Source of the DNA: JACCZZ01 sp044227805 | GTDB taxonomy: Bacteria; Bacteroidota; Bacteroidia; Chitinophagales; UBA10324 | Length of the DNA stretch: 45,428 nt | Assembly (NCBI GenBank): GCA_044227805.1 | Contig: JBGAWA010000018.1 | Coordinates: 1-45,428 of the forward strand | Reading direction: 5' to 3' | Part shown: piece after piece, positions 15,589 to 23,448 of the stretch | Layout of the letters: each line of letters begins with the position of its first letter | Position numbering within the stretch: the stretch's first letter is position 1 | Notes under the pieces: model-generated | The model's database searches: none | The model's input: only the letters and a program-made list of their open reading frames with translations | Told to the model about the DNA's origin: nothing | Made by a program: the position numbers and the translations under genes

Positions 15589-15915
15589 TTATGTGAATTT
15601 TCTGAAAGCAAATCTTTTGCGGTGTTGCAGGTATTGCAGATTATTTTCATGAGCATACGCTTCCCGTTCGAAAATAATGTTGCGATAGGCAGCAGCGTGA
15701 CCGGAATATCTCCACCTGTTGATGAGGTAGTTGAGCAGGTACAAGATATAGAACGGTATAACCAGCAGCTCCACCTGCTGACGGTGGTGAATCAGTTCAT
15801 GATTCAGTATTACAGCATCTGCTGACAGTTGATGGTTACGGAAAAGCAGGAATGGAAACAAGGCCATTCCCCGCACATGTAATCTTTTAACAATAATGAT
15901 GAATGGATATTTCAA
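15589..15915 (-). CDS. Small HExxH protein, putative metallopeptidase-like, TTG start
   Basis: This 108-residue protein has ILNHELIHHRQQ with an HExxH motif (His39, Glu40, His43) and a later FEREAYAHE (82-90) that could supply a third ligand. A hydrophobic segment (about 51-65) lies between them. This resembles minimal gluzincin or M56-like membrane peptidase cores. The start is TTG at 15913-15915, and the next ATG would remove 16 residues before a conserved-looking ALFPF. It begins 9 nt after the DUF1015 stop, so it is probably the last gene of the serine operon. I recall similar small proteins in Bacteroidota without assigned function. Catalysis is unproven. Confidence 0.65.
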   Translation of the reverse strand: MKYPFIIIVKRLHVRGMALFPFLLFRNHQLSADAVILNHELIHHRQQVELLVIPFYILYLLNYLINRWRYSGHAAAYRNIIFEREAYAHENNLQYLQHRKRFAFRKFT

Positions 15916-15924
15916 ATAAACGGT

Positions 15925-17169
15925 TTACAACTCCATCTTAAAAACAATTAGTCCGCTCATGAGTTTCGGTTCAAACCAGGTGGACTTGGGTGGCATCACT
16001 TCATTCATGTCTGAAATGGCAAAAAGTTGTTCCATGGTAACAGGATAGAGTGAGAACGCTACGGCTGCCTTACCCTTCAGCACCGCTTTTTCCAGTGCGG
16101 CGAGTCCTCTAATGCCGGGAATAAAATCAATTCGCCGGTCAATGCGCGGATCTTTGATTCCCAAAACAGGGTCGAGCAGGTTGTTTTGCAGGATGGATAC
16201 GTCGAGTGACTCCACTGCATCATTCGTATAAGTTCCTTCGCGTGCTTTGAGTTTATACCATTTATAATTCAGGTACATGCCAAAGCGGTGTGGTTGGGAC
16301 GGATCATAAGGTGACCGGCTCGCCAGTTTAACATCAAATTTCTCACTCACTAATTTCAGGAATTCCTTTTCCGTATGACCATTCAGGTTTTTCACCAGCC
16401 GGTTGTAGTCATAGATGCGAAGCTGGTTAGCAGGAAACAGGCAGGTGAGGAGGTAATTGAAATCATTAGACTTCAGCTTATTCAGCTTGGCTGCCATCTG
16501 TTTGGCATAGATGGCTGCCGCCGCCGCACGATGGTGCCCATCAGCGATGTAGGAGCAATGGACATGCTGATTAAAAAGATCAGTCAGTTCATCAATAGTT
16601 TTTTCGTTCTTGACCACCCACACTTCCTGCCGCACGTCAAACTCATTCACAAAATCATATTCCGGCCGGTGCTCATTGGTGATCAAAGCAATCAGCATGT
16701 CAATTTGCTCCACCGGTGTGTAGGCGAGAAAGACAGGGTTTGAATTCAGCAGCGTACTGGTGATGTGCAGCACATTTTCATTCTCCTTGTCGGCTCGTGT
16801 ATGTTCATGCTTTTTTATTCTGCCCTCCTCATAATCCCTGATATGAAGGCAGCTGATGAGCCCCGTTTGTGTATGGCCTTCCAGCGAAAGCCGGTAAACA
16901 TACAGGCAAGGTTCTTCATCGCGCAGTATAGTGCCTTCCTCCACCATCTTTTGAAAATACAGACGGGCAAAATCAAAGAGCTGCTGTTCGGTCTTCGGCG
17001 TGTCATCAGGAAAATTGATGCGCGGTTTCACCACATGAGCAAAGGAGTAAGGATTTTTACGTGCTTCCTCTTTCCGCTGCTGATCACTCAGCAGGTTGTT
17101 GGGGTTCAATGCCACTTTTGCTGCCAGTGCAGGCAAAGGCCTGAAGCCTTTAAAAGCTTTAATGATCAC
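15925..17169 (-). CDS. DUF1015 family protein, GTG start
   Basis: This 414-residue protein starts at GTG (17167-17169), which overlaps the serA stop as GTGA. The opening IKAFKGFRPLPALAAKVA, the region YIADGHHRAAAA with its histidine pair, and LDVSILQNNLLDPVLGIKD match the DUF1015 family, which often lies beside serA/serC. The reaction is not established. The DGHHR-like motif suggests a ParB/kinase-like nucleotide or phosphate site, but this is inference. Translational coupling to serA and the downstream HExxH gene argue for a role tied to serine or phosphoglycerate metabolism. Confidence 0.85.
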   Translation of the reverse strand: MIIKAFKGFRPLPALAAKVALNPNNLLSDQQRKEEARKNPYSFAHVVKPRINFPDDTPKTEQQLFDFARLYFQKMVEEGTILRDEEPCLYVYRLSLEGHTQTGLISCLHIRDYEEGRIKKHEHTRADKENENVLHITSTLLNSNPVFLAYTPVEQIDMLIALITNEHRPEYDFVNEFDVRQEVWVVKNEKTIDELTDLFNQHVHCSYIADGHHRAAAAAIYAKQMAAKLNKLKSNDFNYLLTCLFPANQLRIYDYNRLVKNLNGHTEKEFLKLVSEKFDVKLASRSPYDPSQPHRFGMYLNYKWYKLKAREGTYTNDAVESLDVSILQNNLLDPVLGIKDPRIDRRIDFIPGIRGLAALEKAVLKGKAAVAFSLYPVTMEQLFAISDMNEVMPPKSTWFEPKLMSGLIVFKMEL

Positions 17170-18122
17170 GATTTGCCGCTTTGTGAAAAGTTTATAATAA
17201 TGTCCACTACTTCTTTGCCAATGCGATCCTGCGCTTCCCTGGTGGAGGCGCCAATATGTGGTGTAAGCGAAACAAGCGGATGTTGCAGCAATGCCTGGTT
17301 ATGGGTGGGCTCTTGTTCAAAAACATCTATGCCTGCAAAGGCAACCTTTCCGGCATTCAGTGCTTGGAGCAGTTCAGCTTCATTAATCACTCCGCCTCTT
17401 GCACAGTTGATAATGCCCACTCCGTTTTTCATGATGGCAAACTCATCCTTCGAAAGCACCTGCGCAGAACCTGCGCTGTGGATGGTTATAAAATCACTGT
17501 TCCGCAAGACTTCTTCTTTGCTGGAAGGTTTTACCGGTATGGAAACACGGATGCCACTCATCAGCTGGATGTCAAGCTGCCAGTCGCGCGGAAAGAGATC
17601 ATAGGCAAGTACATTCATACCACAGCCAACAGCAATTTTTGCGGTAGCCTGCCCGATGTTGCCGAACCCTATGAAGCCCAGCGTTTTTCCTTTCAGCTCA
17701 CTGCCTTTTGAAAACTTCTCTTTCAGCTCTTTGAATTTGAGCAAGCCGTTTTCAGGCATTTCGCGGCTTGACTGCGGAAGGAAACGCACCAGTGCAAAGA
17801 GGTGCGCAAAAACCAGTTCAGCCACTGACTGCGAGGAGGCAAGCGGCGTATTGCGCACCTGGATGCCTTTCGATTGTGCATATTCCACATCAATATTATC
17901 GAGCCCTACGCCACCGCGAATGATCAGCTTGGTACGGCTGATTTCATCAATCAATGGTTTACGCACCTTGGTGGCGCTGCGCACGGTGAGCACATCAAAT
18001 TCATTGATGCGGCTCGCCAGTCCGTCCTGTGGAATTTTAGCGGTATGCACTTCAAAGCCAGCTTTTTCCAATGCCGCTTTGGCGGATGCTTCCATGCCGT
18101 CATTGGCAAGAATCTTAATCAT
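17166..18122 (-). CDS. serA: D-3-phosphoglycerate dehydrogenase (short form, no ACT domain)
   Basis: This 318-residue D-2-hydroxyacid dehydrogenase carries the NAD-binding GFGNIG at 152-157. The catalytic residues are Arg242 (NCARGG), Glu271 (EQEP) and His289 (LTPHIGAS). It ends after the dehydrogenase core, so the C-terminal ACT domain that mediates serine feedback in longer SerA forms is absent. It should oxidise 3-phosphoglycerate to phosphohydroxypyruvate, the first step of serine synthesis. The assignment rests on serC two genes upstream on the same strand. Another 2-hydroxyacid dehydrogenase activity remains possible. Confidence 0.88.
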   Translation of the reverse strand: MIKILANDGMEASAKAALEKAGFEVHTAKIPQDGLASRINEFDVLTVRSATKVRKPLIDEISRTKLIIRGGVGLDNIDVEYAQSKGIQVRNTPLASSQSVAELVFAHLFALVRFLPQSSREMPENGLLKFKELKEKFSKGSELKGKTLGFIGFGNIGQATAKIAVGCGMNVLAYDLFPRDWQLDIQLMSGIRVSIPVKPSSKEEVLRNSDFITIHSAGSAQVLSKDEFAIMKNGVGIINCARGGVINEAELLQALNAGKVAFAGIDVFEQEPTHNQALLQHPLVSLTPHIGASTREAQDRIGKEVVDIIINFSQSGKS

Positions 18123-18206
18123 GCTTACAGTTTTTCTTCGGACACGAAATTAGTACAAGGTTTATTTTTTTGATGGAAAACATAACAACGCCATGTGAAC
18201 AAAAAG

Positions 18207-18935
18207 TTACGGCAGGTGAATGTCTCTGAATCCCTTCATCATTTTATGCAGCTCTTTCTCTTTTTGAATAGCGATGTATTTTCCTTCGGAAAGCAGGATG
18301 CCTTCTTTTTTAAACTGCGAAAACGTACGGATCACTTCTTCAATGGATGCGCCGATGATATCGGCATAATCCTGCCGGGAAAGTTTTACGGCTAATACTT
18401 TTTTACCGTTATGAAGCCGGGTACCGTAAATTTCACGAACGGTGAGTATCGCATCGGCTAATTTTTGTCTGACGGTCATCTGCGACAGTGAACGCAGCTT
18501 GTATTCGGCGCGCCGGAGTTCAGCCGCATAGAACATCACCAGGTTGATGGCAAAGGCCGGGCTTTTTTCAAGTGCGGCCAGAAAATCATTCGTCCTGATA
18601 AAGCAGATGATGGAATCCTCCAGCGTAGCGGCGCTGATCGGATAATGTAAGGACAAGCCCAATCCCAAACCGCGATGTCCCAGTATATTTCCGCTGTTGG
18701 CCAGCCGCACAATCTGTGAGCGATTATCGGGGCCGGTATTGTAAACTTTTACTTTGCCGCTGAAAATAAAATAGATGCCTGTTACCGGATCACCTTCCTT
18801 AAAAATAAGGGCGCCTGCTTTATAATGCTGCACGGTTTTATGGACGGACAGTTGATCTTTCCATTCCTTGCCTACAAAACGATTGATAAAACACGCTGTG
18901 CTGTTACAACTACTGCAAGTTGGATGTTGCCGCAT
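18207..18935 (-). CDS. Crp/Fnr-family transcriptional regulator with N-terminal cysteines
   Basis: This 242-residue protein has a cyclic-nucleotide-binding-like beta-barrel (about 40-125: GALIFKEGDP, GIYFIFSGKVKVY, GHRGLGLG). A dimer helix (about 130-160) and a winged helix (about 165-230: LSRQDYADIIGASIEEVIRTF) follow. Cys7, Cys10 and Cys15 at the N-terminus recall the Fe-S ligands of FNR, though the fourth internal cysteine is not obvious. It could sense redox state or a small ligand. It lies between serC and serA on the same strand (39 and 84 nt gaps), so it may control this operon. Confidence 0.85.
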   Translation of the reverse strand: MRQHPTCSSCNSTACFINRFVGKEWKDQLSVHKTVQHYKAGALIFKEGDPVTGIYFIFSGKVKVYNTGPDNRSQIVRLANSGNILGHRGLGLGLSLHYPISAATLEDSIICFIRTNDFLAALEKSPAFAINLVMFYAAELRRAEYKLRSLSQMTVRQKLADAILTVREIYGTRLHNGKKVLAVKLSRQDYADIIGASIEEVIRTFSQFKKEGILLSEGKYIAIQKEKELHKMMKGFRDIHLP

Positions 18936-18974
18936 TGGCTGAAAGCATTTGAATGGATGATCCTGAGCGGCCTG

Positions 18975-20051
18975 TTATTTCTTGAGGTGTGTTGACTCAA
19001 ACTCCTGCATTACGCTGATGAGTTTTGCGACACCTTCATCCGGCATGGCATTATAGATGGAAGCCCTGAACCCGCCAACGGAACGGTGGCCTTTGATACC
19101 GATACATCCATTGTCTTTGGCAAATTGGCCAAATGCCTCTTCCAGCGATTTGTCAGGCATGATCCAGGTTACATTCATCAGAGAGCGGTCTTCAGTGGCT
19201 ACATTTCCTTCAAACAAGGCATTACGGTCTATTTCAGCATACAACAACGCGGCTTTTGCACGGTTGCGCTTTTCCAGCGCTGCAATGCCACCCTGTCCCT
19301 TCAACCAGCGAAGGGTAAGCATACATACATAAATCGCGAAAGTGGATGGTGTGTTATGAAGTGAATTGTCTTTGATATGCGAACGGTAGTCGAGCATCGT
19401 AGGAATGGAACGATTCACTTTTCCCAACAGGCTTTCTTTCATTATTACCAGTGTTACGCCGGAAGTGCCGAGGTTTTTCTGCGCACCCGCGTAAATCATG
19501 TCAAACTTTTTCCAGTCAAGCACCCTTGAAAAAATATCGGAGCTCATGTCGGCGATCAACGGTACAGGAGAAGCGGGTATTTCTTTCAGCTGACTACCAT
19601 GAATCGTCTCATTGGTGGTGATATGAAAATACTTTGAGCCCGAAGGGACTGTATATTGTTTCGGGACATAAGAATAATTTTTATCTGCCGAAGAAGCTAT
19701 CACCTCCACCTTGCCAAAGAGCTTAGCTTCTTTGATGGCTTTCTTCGACCAGGAACCAATCTCGATGTAGGCCGCCGTGTCATTGGCATCGAGCATGTTG
19801 AATGGGATCGTACAAAACTGCATGGTAGCACCGCCTTGTAAAAAAAGTATTTTATACTCATCGCCCAGCCCGGTGAGTTCCCGCACCAAATGCTGTGCTT
19901 CATCCACTACAGCGGTAAATTCTTTGCTGCGGTGGGAGATTTCAATCAGCGATAATCCGAAGTCGTCGAGTTCCAGCACCGCTTTGGAGGCCTGCTCGAA
20001 AACGGTGGGTGGAAGAATGGCCGGACCCGAATAAAAATTATATTTTTTCAT
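18975..20051 (-). CDS. serC: Phosphoserine aminotransferase
   Basis: This 358-residue class V aminotransferase starts MKKYNFYSGPAILP, typical of SerC. It has EISHRSKEF (37-45), FLQGGATMQF (70-79), and the PLP lysine Lys192 in YAGAQKNLGTSG. GHRSVGGFRASIYNAMP near the end binds substrate. It converts 3-phosphohydroxypyruvate and glutamate to phosphoserine and 2-oxoglutarate, the second step of serine synthesis, and may also act in pyridoxal phosphate synthesis. It is the first gene of the serC-crp-serA-DUF1015-HExxH run. TAGCTTTG at 20076-20083 (minus strand) is a plausible -7 box. Confidence 0.95.
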   Translation of the reverse strand: MKKYNFYSGPAILPPTVFEQASKAVLELDDFGLSLIEISHRSKEFTAVVDEAQHLVRELTGLGDEYKILFLQGGATMQFCTIPFNMLDANDTAAYIEIGSWSKKAIKEAKLFGKVEVIASSADKNYSYVPKQYTVPSGSKYFHITTNETIHGSQLKEIPASPVPLIADMSSDIFSRVLDWKKFDMIYAGAQKNLGTSGVTLVIMKESLLGKVNRSIPTMLDYRSHIKDNSLHNTPSTFAIYVCMLTLRWLKGQGGIAALEKRNRAKAALLYAEIDRNALFEGNVATEDRSLMNVTWIMPDKSLEEAFGQFAKDNGCIGIKGHRSVGGFRASIYNAMPDEGVAKLISVMQEFESTHLKK

Positions 20052-20619
20052 GATGCTTTATTTTTCTGCAAGGCGCAAAGCTAAAGAATTTTCGATCTAA
20101 CCGGATTGATAATTCAGGTTGGGTGTCAGACAAACTGGTGGATTTCGCTATCAAACATATTTTGACTCTGCTCAACATTGCAACAGTGATACCCTGAACG
20201 GAGTCGAAGGGTGTTCTCTAATCAAAATAAAATTTGTCGTACACCCTTCACGTCAGCATGAAGCGATGCTTCTGATGTGTTTTGTGCCGTTTTTTTGTGA
20301 AGTATGGATTATGGCTGAAGCTCTCCCGTTTAGACTCATGGCTGATTTGATCTGTAAGAGATAGGTTGCATCTGGTACAAAGCTTACGCTCAGGATCTTT
20401 TTTTGGAACGAAGTCGAGAAAGAAAGGCTGAGATGCATGGACCGTTGGAAAGTTCACTTACCTTATTGGTTTAGCTGACCTTCTCGATTTCATCTTCCTT
20501 TCCGACTTTGCTCACAGTGACTTTGATTTGATGGGGATGCGTGCGCTGTTGTTTTTATGCAATTTTCCCTTCGGAAACAACCGTCGGATATTAGTGCAAT
20601 CAAATCATCTGCATGGATT
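20052..20619. other. 568-bp gene-free stretch with nested inverted repeats
   Basis: No credible gene is present; the short open frames here have no protein-like features. The region holds a possible serC -7 box (20076-20083, minus strand) and two overlapping inverted repeats at 20191-20249. The rest is degenerate, with scattered CGAAGTCGAGA-like pieces that look like worn repeat remnants. Confidence 0.5.
20191..20249. repeat. Overlapping inverted repeats of a Bacteroidota-type intergenic repeat
   Basis: ACCCT (20191-20195) and AGGGT (20208-20212) flank GAACGGAGTCGA. The strand also reads GAAGGGTGT (20206-20214) against ACACCCTTC (20241-20249), a perfect 9-bp stem with a 26-nt loop. The two stems share bases, so they exclude each other. 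The CCCTGA-GGAGTCGAAGGG string resembles a short repeat I know from many Bacteroidota intergenic regions. Confidence 0.55.
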
Positions 20620-21495
20620 TCAGGAAGATACCAGTTGCTGCAAGGTGTGCTGTATCAAACGGTCAACAGCTTTATGCGAATCGCTGCTGAATTTTTGATT
20701 TATACGGTTGGCAACAATTGCGCTCAGCGAAAGTGAAGCATGTCCCAGCAAGCGCGACATGCCGTAAATGCCGGCTGTTTCCATTTCAAAGTTGGTGATG
20801 CGGTGGCCTTCAAAGGTGAAGGAAGAGAGTTGTTCCAACAACTTAGGGAAAGCCGGTTCGGCTCTCACTTGCCTCCCTTGCGGTCCATAAAACCCTGGGC
20901 AGGTAACAGTAATACCTTTTTGATTGATGCTGTCGAACAAAGCAAGCAATGAGGGTGAACCACCGCCGATATAGGGAATGAAAGCAATATGATTTTCCTG
21001 CACATGCTCCAGGAAAGCCAGCAGTAATTCCTTTTCAAAGGGCGGATGCTGCAGCTGATAAAAGTTAAGCAGGTTATCCATGCCAATGGCATACGCTGAA
21101 GCAACGAAGCTGTCCAGTTCAATATCCGCATGCAAAGCTCCGGAAGTTCCAACACGAATGATCTGCAGGGAGGTGAGCGCATCCTTCACACTGCGCGATT
21201 TCAAATCCACATTCACCAGCGCATCCAGTTCTGTCAGCACGATGTCAATATTATCTGTGCCAATGCCTGTAGAAATAACCGTTAATCGTTTATTACCGAT
21301 AGAGCCGGTATGGGTAACAAACTCCCGGTGTTGCCGGCTTACTTCCAATCGGTCAAAGTATTTGGAAACTTCTTTCACCCTGTCAGGATCACCAACAGTT
21401 ATGATGGTTGTTGCCAGTTCTTCGGGCAACAGATCGAGGTGATAGACAGCGCCACGGGTGGTAAGGATTAATTCTGATTCCGGAATCATTAGCAT
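20620..21495 (-). CDS. Nucleoside phosphorylase, uridine phosphorylase-like
   Basis: This 291-residue protein belongs to the PNP/UDP phosphorylase family. It has TVGDPDRVKEVS near residue 35, GIGTDNIDIVLTELDAL, RVGTSGALHADI (phosphate-binding region) and FEMETAGIYGMSRLLGH, in which the Glu-Met-Glu block binds ribose. It should cleave a nucleoside with phosphate into a base and ribose-1-phosphate for salvage. Length and motifs fit the uridine phosphorylase branch, but base specificity is not certain. A second ATG two codons downstream (MIPESEL) is an alternative start. It is divergent from the universal stress protein, with abutting -7 boxes between them. Confidence 0.87.
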   Translation of the reverse strand: MLMIPESELILTTRGAVYHLDLLPEELATTIITVGDPDRVKEVSKYFDRLEVSRQHREFVTHTGSIGNKRLTVISTGIGTDNIDIVLTELDALVNVDLKSRSVKDALTSLQIIRVGTSGALHADIELDSFVASAYAIGMDNLLNFYQLQHPPFEKELLLAFLEHVQENHIAFIPYIGGGSPSLLALFDSINQKGITVTCPGFYGPQGRQVRAEPAFPKLLEQLSSFTFEGHRITNFEMETAGIYGMSRLLGHASLSLSAIVANRINQKFSSDSHKAVDRLIQHTLQQLVSS

Positions 21496-21511
21496 CTTAA
21501 CATGCAGTTAT

Positions 21512-21527
21512 TACCTTTGCAAAGCTA
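21512..21527. promoter_or_regulatory. Abutting divergent -7 boxes
   Basis: TACCTTTG (21512-21519, plus strand) and TAGCTTTG (21520-21527 read on the minus strand) lie directly back to back and form a near-palindrome. They would start transcription about 25 nt before the stress-protein ATG and about 18 nt before the phosphorylase ATG. No strong -33 element was found for either, so the two promoters may compete or need an activator. Confidence 0.45.
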
Positions 21528-21550
21528 ACTGTAATTCATCCAAATAATTT

Positions 21551-22429
21551 ATGGAGCAAAAAAACAATTCACCGGTTGCGATTAAGAAAATACTGGTTCC
21601 CACTGATTTTTCTTCCACTTCTATCAACGCACTGGATTATGCAGCTTTGGTGGCAGCCAAAGCCGGTTCCGAAATTCTGTTGCTGCATGTTTTCGAGTCT
21701 TATTCACATAACACGATGCTGAATACCACGGTTGATTTTAACCAGATTATGGAAAAGGGAATTCATGAGAAGCTGCAGGAGCTGAAAACGATGAATCAGC
21801 AGCTTACCGGCATTGAAGTGCAGACGAAGGTAGTGTCCGGAAAAATCCATACGGAGATTGAACGTATCGCTATGGAAGAGGATGTCGACCTGATCGTGAT
21901 GGGAACACATGGCGCATCCGGCGTCAGCAACAGCGGGAAGATGATGTTGGGATCCAACACTTACAGAATCGTACAAAATGCACCTTGCCCGATAGTAACC
22001 CTAAGAAATGAACCTTCGAAAGAGGGTTTCAAAAGCATTGTACTGCCAATCGACAGTTCAGAACAGTCAACAATAAAAGTTGATATAGCCATTGCCTGGG
22101 CTAAATTATTTGGCAGCACCATTCACCTGCTCGCTGTCACCGCATTTTTTGAAGAGTTTGTGGTGGATGCGAAATCAGTGGACAGAAAAGTACACCAGGT
22201 GGAAGAATTGCTGGTGAAGGAAGGAATTGCCTATACCGCTCATATCATACGCAATCAATCACCCTCACTTTCCATTTTGCACCATGCTGAAAAGATGAAT
22301 GCCGATTTGATCATGGTGGTAACAGGCTCCGAATCTCAATTGGGCGAGATGTTATTTGGATCGAGTGCCCGAACAGTGGTGGCCGAATCAGCTGTTCCGG
22401 TGTTGAGTATTCATATCCGCAAAAATTGA
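21551..22429 (+). CDS. Tandem-domain universal stress protein (UspA family)
   Basis: This 292-residue protein has two UspA domains. Domain 1 (about 12-150) opens with KKILVPTDFSSTSINALDYA and has GTHGASGVSNSGKMMLGSNT near its end, which fits the ATP-binding G-2X-G-9X-G(S/T) pattern. Domain 2 (about 158-292) opens with SIVLPIDSSEQST and ends with TGSESQLGEMLFGSSARTVV, a looser version. Such proteins support survival under stress, often by binding ATP. No membrane segment is present. It appears to be monocistronic and divergent from the nucleoside phosphorylase. Confidence 0.92.
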   Translation: MEQKNNSPVAIKKILVPTDFSSTSINALDYAALVAAKAGSEILLLHVFESYSHNTMLNTTVDFNQIMEKGIHEKLQELKTMNQQLTGIEVQTKVVSGKIHTEIERIAMEEDVDLIVMGTHGASGVSNSGKMMLGSNTYRIVQNAPCPIVTLRNEPSKEGFKSIVLPIDSSEQSTIKVDIAIAWAKLFGSTIHLLAVTAFFEEFVVDAKSVDRKVHQVEELLVKEGIAYTAHIIRNQSPSLSILHHAEKMNADLIMVVTGSESQLGEMLFGSSARTVVAESAVPVLSIHIRKN

Positions 22430-22512
22430 TGATTGCCGGAATGTCAATGCTTCACCGGACGGCATAATCTTCATTTTTACTTTTCATCTGTTTTTTTGCA
22501 AGGATCATTCAC

Positions 22513-23283
22513 ATGAGTTCAAGCGGCAAAGTCATTATTTCTGTTAAAGACCTGGTCAAGGATTACGGATCTTTTCGTGCTGTTGACGGAATAAGTTTCG
22601 ATGTGCTGGAAGGAGAGATCTTCGGATTGCTCGGCCCGAATGGCGCCGGTAAAACAACCACCCTTGAAATTATTGAAACCTTGCGGCCTAAAACGTCCGG
22701 TACGGTTACGGTGGATGGTTTGTCGATTGATAAAAATCAAAATGAAATTAAACAGATCATTGGTGTACAGTTGCAGGCAGCCGGTTATTATCCAAGCCTC
22801 AACCTGCTTGAATTGCTGGAACTTTTTTCCGGGCTATACAACGTAAACGCCGATGCGCATGAGATGCTTTCACTGGTTGGGCTTGAAGACAAAGCAAAGA
22901 GCAGATACAAAGAACTGAGTGGCGGACAGAAGCAGCGTTTTTCCATTTCTACAACACTGATCAATCAGCCGAAGATCATTTTTCTTGACGAGCCGACTAC
23001 GGGATTGGATCCGCAGGCGCGCCGTAATCTATGGGAACTGATTCGTGAAGTGCGCGCGAAGGGAACAACCATCGTTATCACCACGCATTACATGGATGAA
23101 GCAGAGCAGTTATGTGAAAGGGTAGCTTTGGTGGACGGCGGACACATCAAAGCATTGAATACGCCGGACCACCTCATAGATGAATTGATTGCAGCCGGAT
23201 TTGAGAGGAAGAAGGAAGTGAAAAAAGCAAACCTGGAAGATGTCTTTTTAAAACTGACAGGAAAGGAATGGAGAGATGAGTGA
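22513..23283 (+). CDS. ABC transporter ATP-binding protein
   Basis: This 256-residue ATPase has Walker A GPNGAGKTT (41-49), the signature LSGGQ (135-139), Walker B IIFLDEP (155-161), and the switch histidine in TTHYMDEAEQ. It belongs to the CcmA/DrrA-like class that pairs with ABC-2 permeases for drug or lipid export. The DEVFLKLTGKEW-type tail (LEDVFLKLTGKEW) is typical of this class. The permease gene lies 165 nt downstream on the same strand, an unusually wide gap for such a pair. Confidence 0.93.
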   Translation: MSSSGKVIISVKDLVKDYGSFRAVDGISFDVLEGEIFGLLGPNGAGKTTTLEIIETLRPKTSGTVTVDGLSIDKNQNEIKQIIGVQLQAAGYYPSLNLLELLELFSGLYNVNADAHEMLSLVGLEDKAKSRYKELSGGQKQRFSISTTLINQPKIIFLDEPTTGLDPQARRNLWELIREVRAKGTTIVITTHYMDEAEQLCERVALVDGGHIKALNTPDHLIDELIAAGFERKKEVKKANLEDVFLKLTGKEWRDE

Positions 23284-23448
23284 GGGAAGATAGTTTTGCG
23301 ACAATAGAAGGCCGTTACGATGGAACAATTTGTCTTTGTATTACGGGAAAAATGATCAGGTAACGATGAAAGTGAAACTGATGGCCCCTTATTGCGGCAA
23401 GCATCCGGAATTACAAACAGAAAAGTTGAAACACATTAAATTCAGCTG
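23284..23448 (+). other. 165-bp gap inside the ABC pair with a possible 27-codon frame
   Basis: An ATG at 23366 opens a 27-codon frame whose TGA (23447-23449) overlaps the permease ATG as TGATG. The peptide (MKVKLMAPYCGKHPELQTEK and onward) has no recognisable domain. It could be a coupling peptide, a worn gene remnant or chance. Confidence 0.25.

Noticed and set aside
20119..20457. Short open frames upstream of serC
   Set aside because: They cross the inverted repeats, have atypical composition and no start context, and overlap each other on opposite strands.
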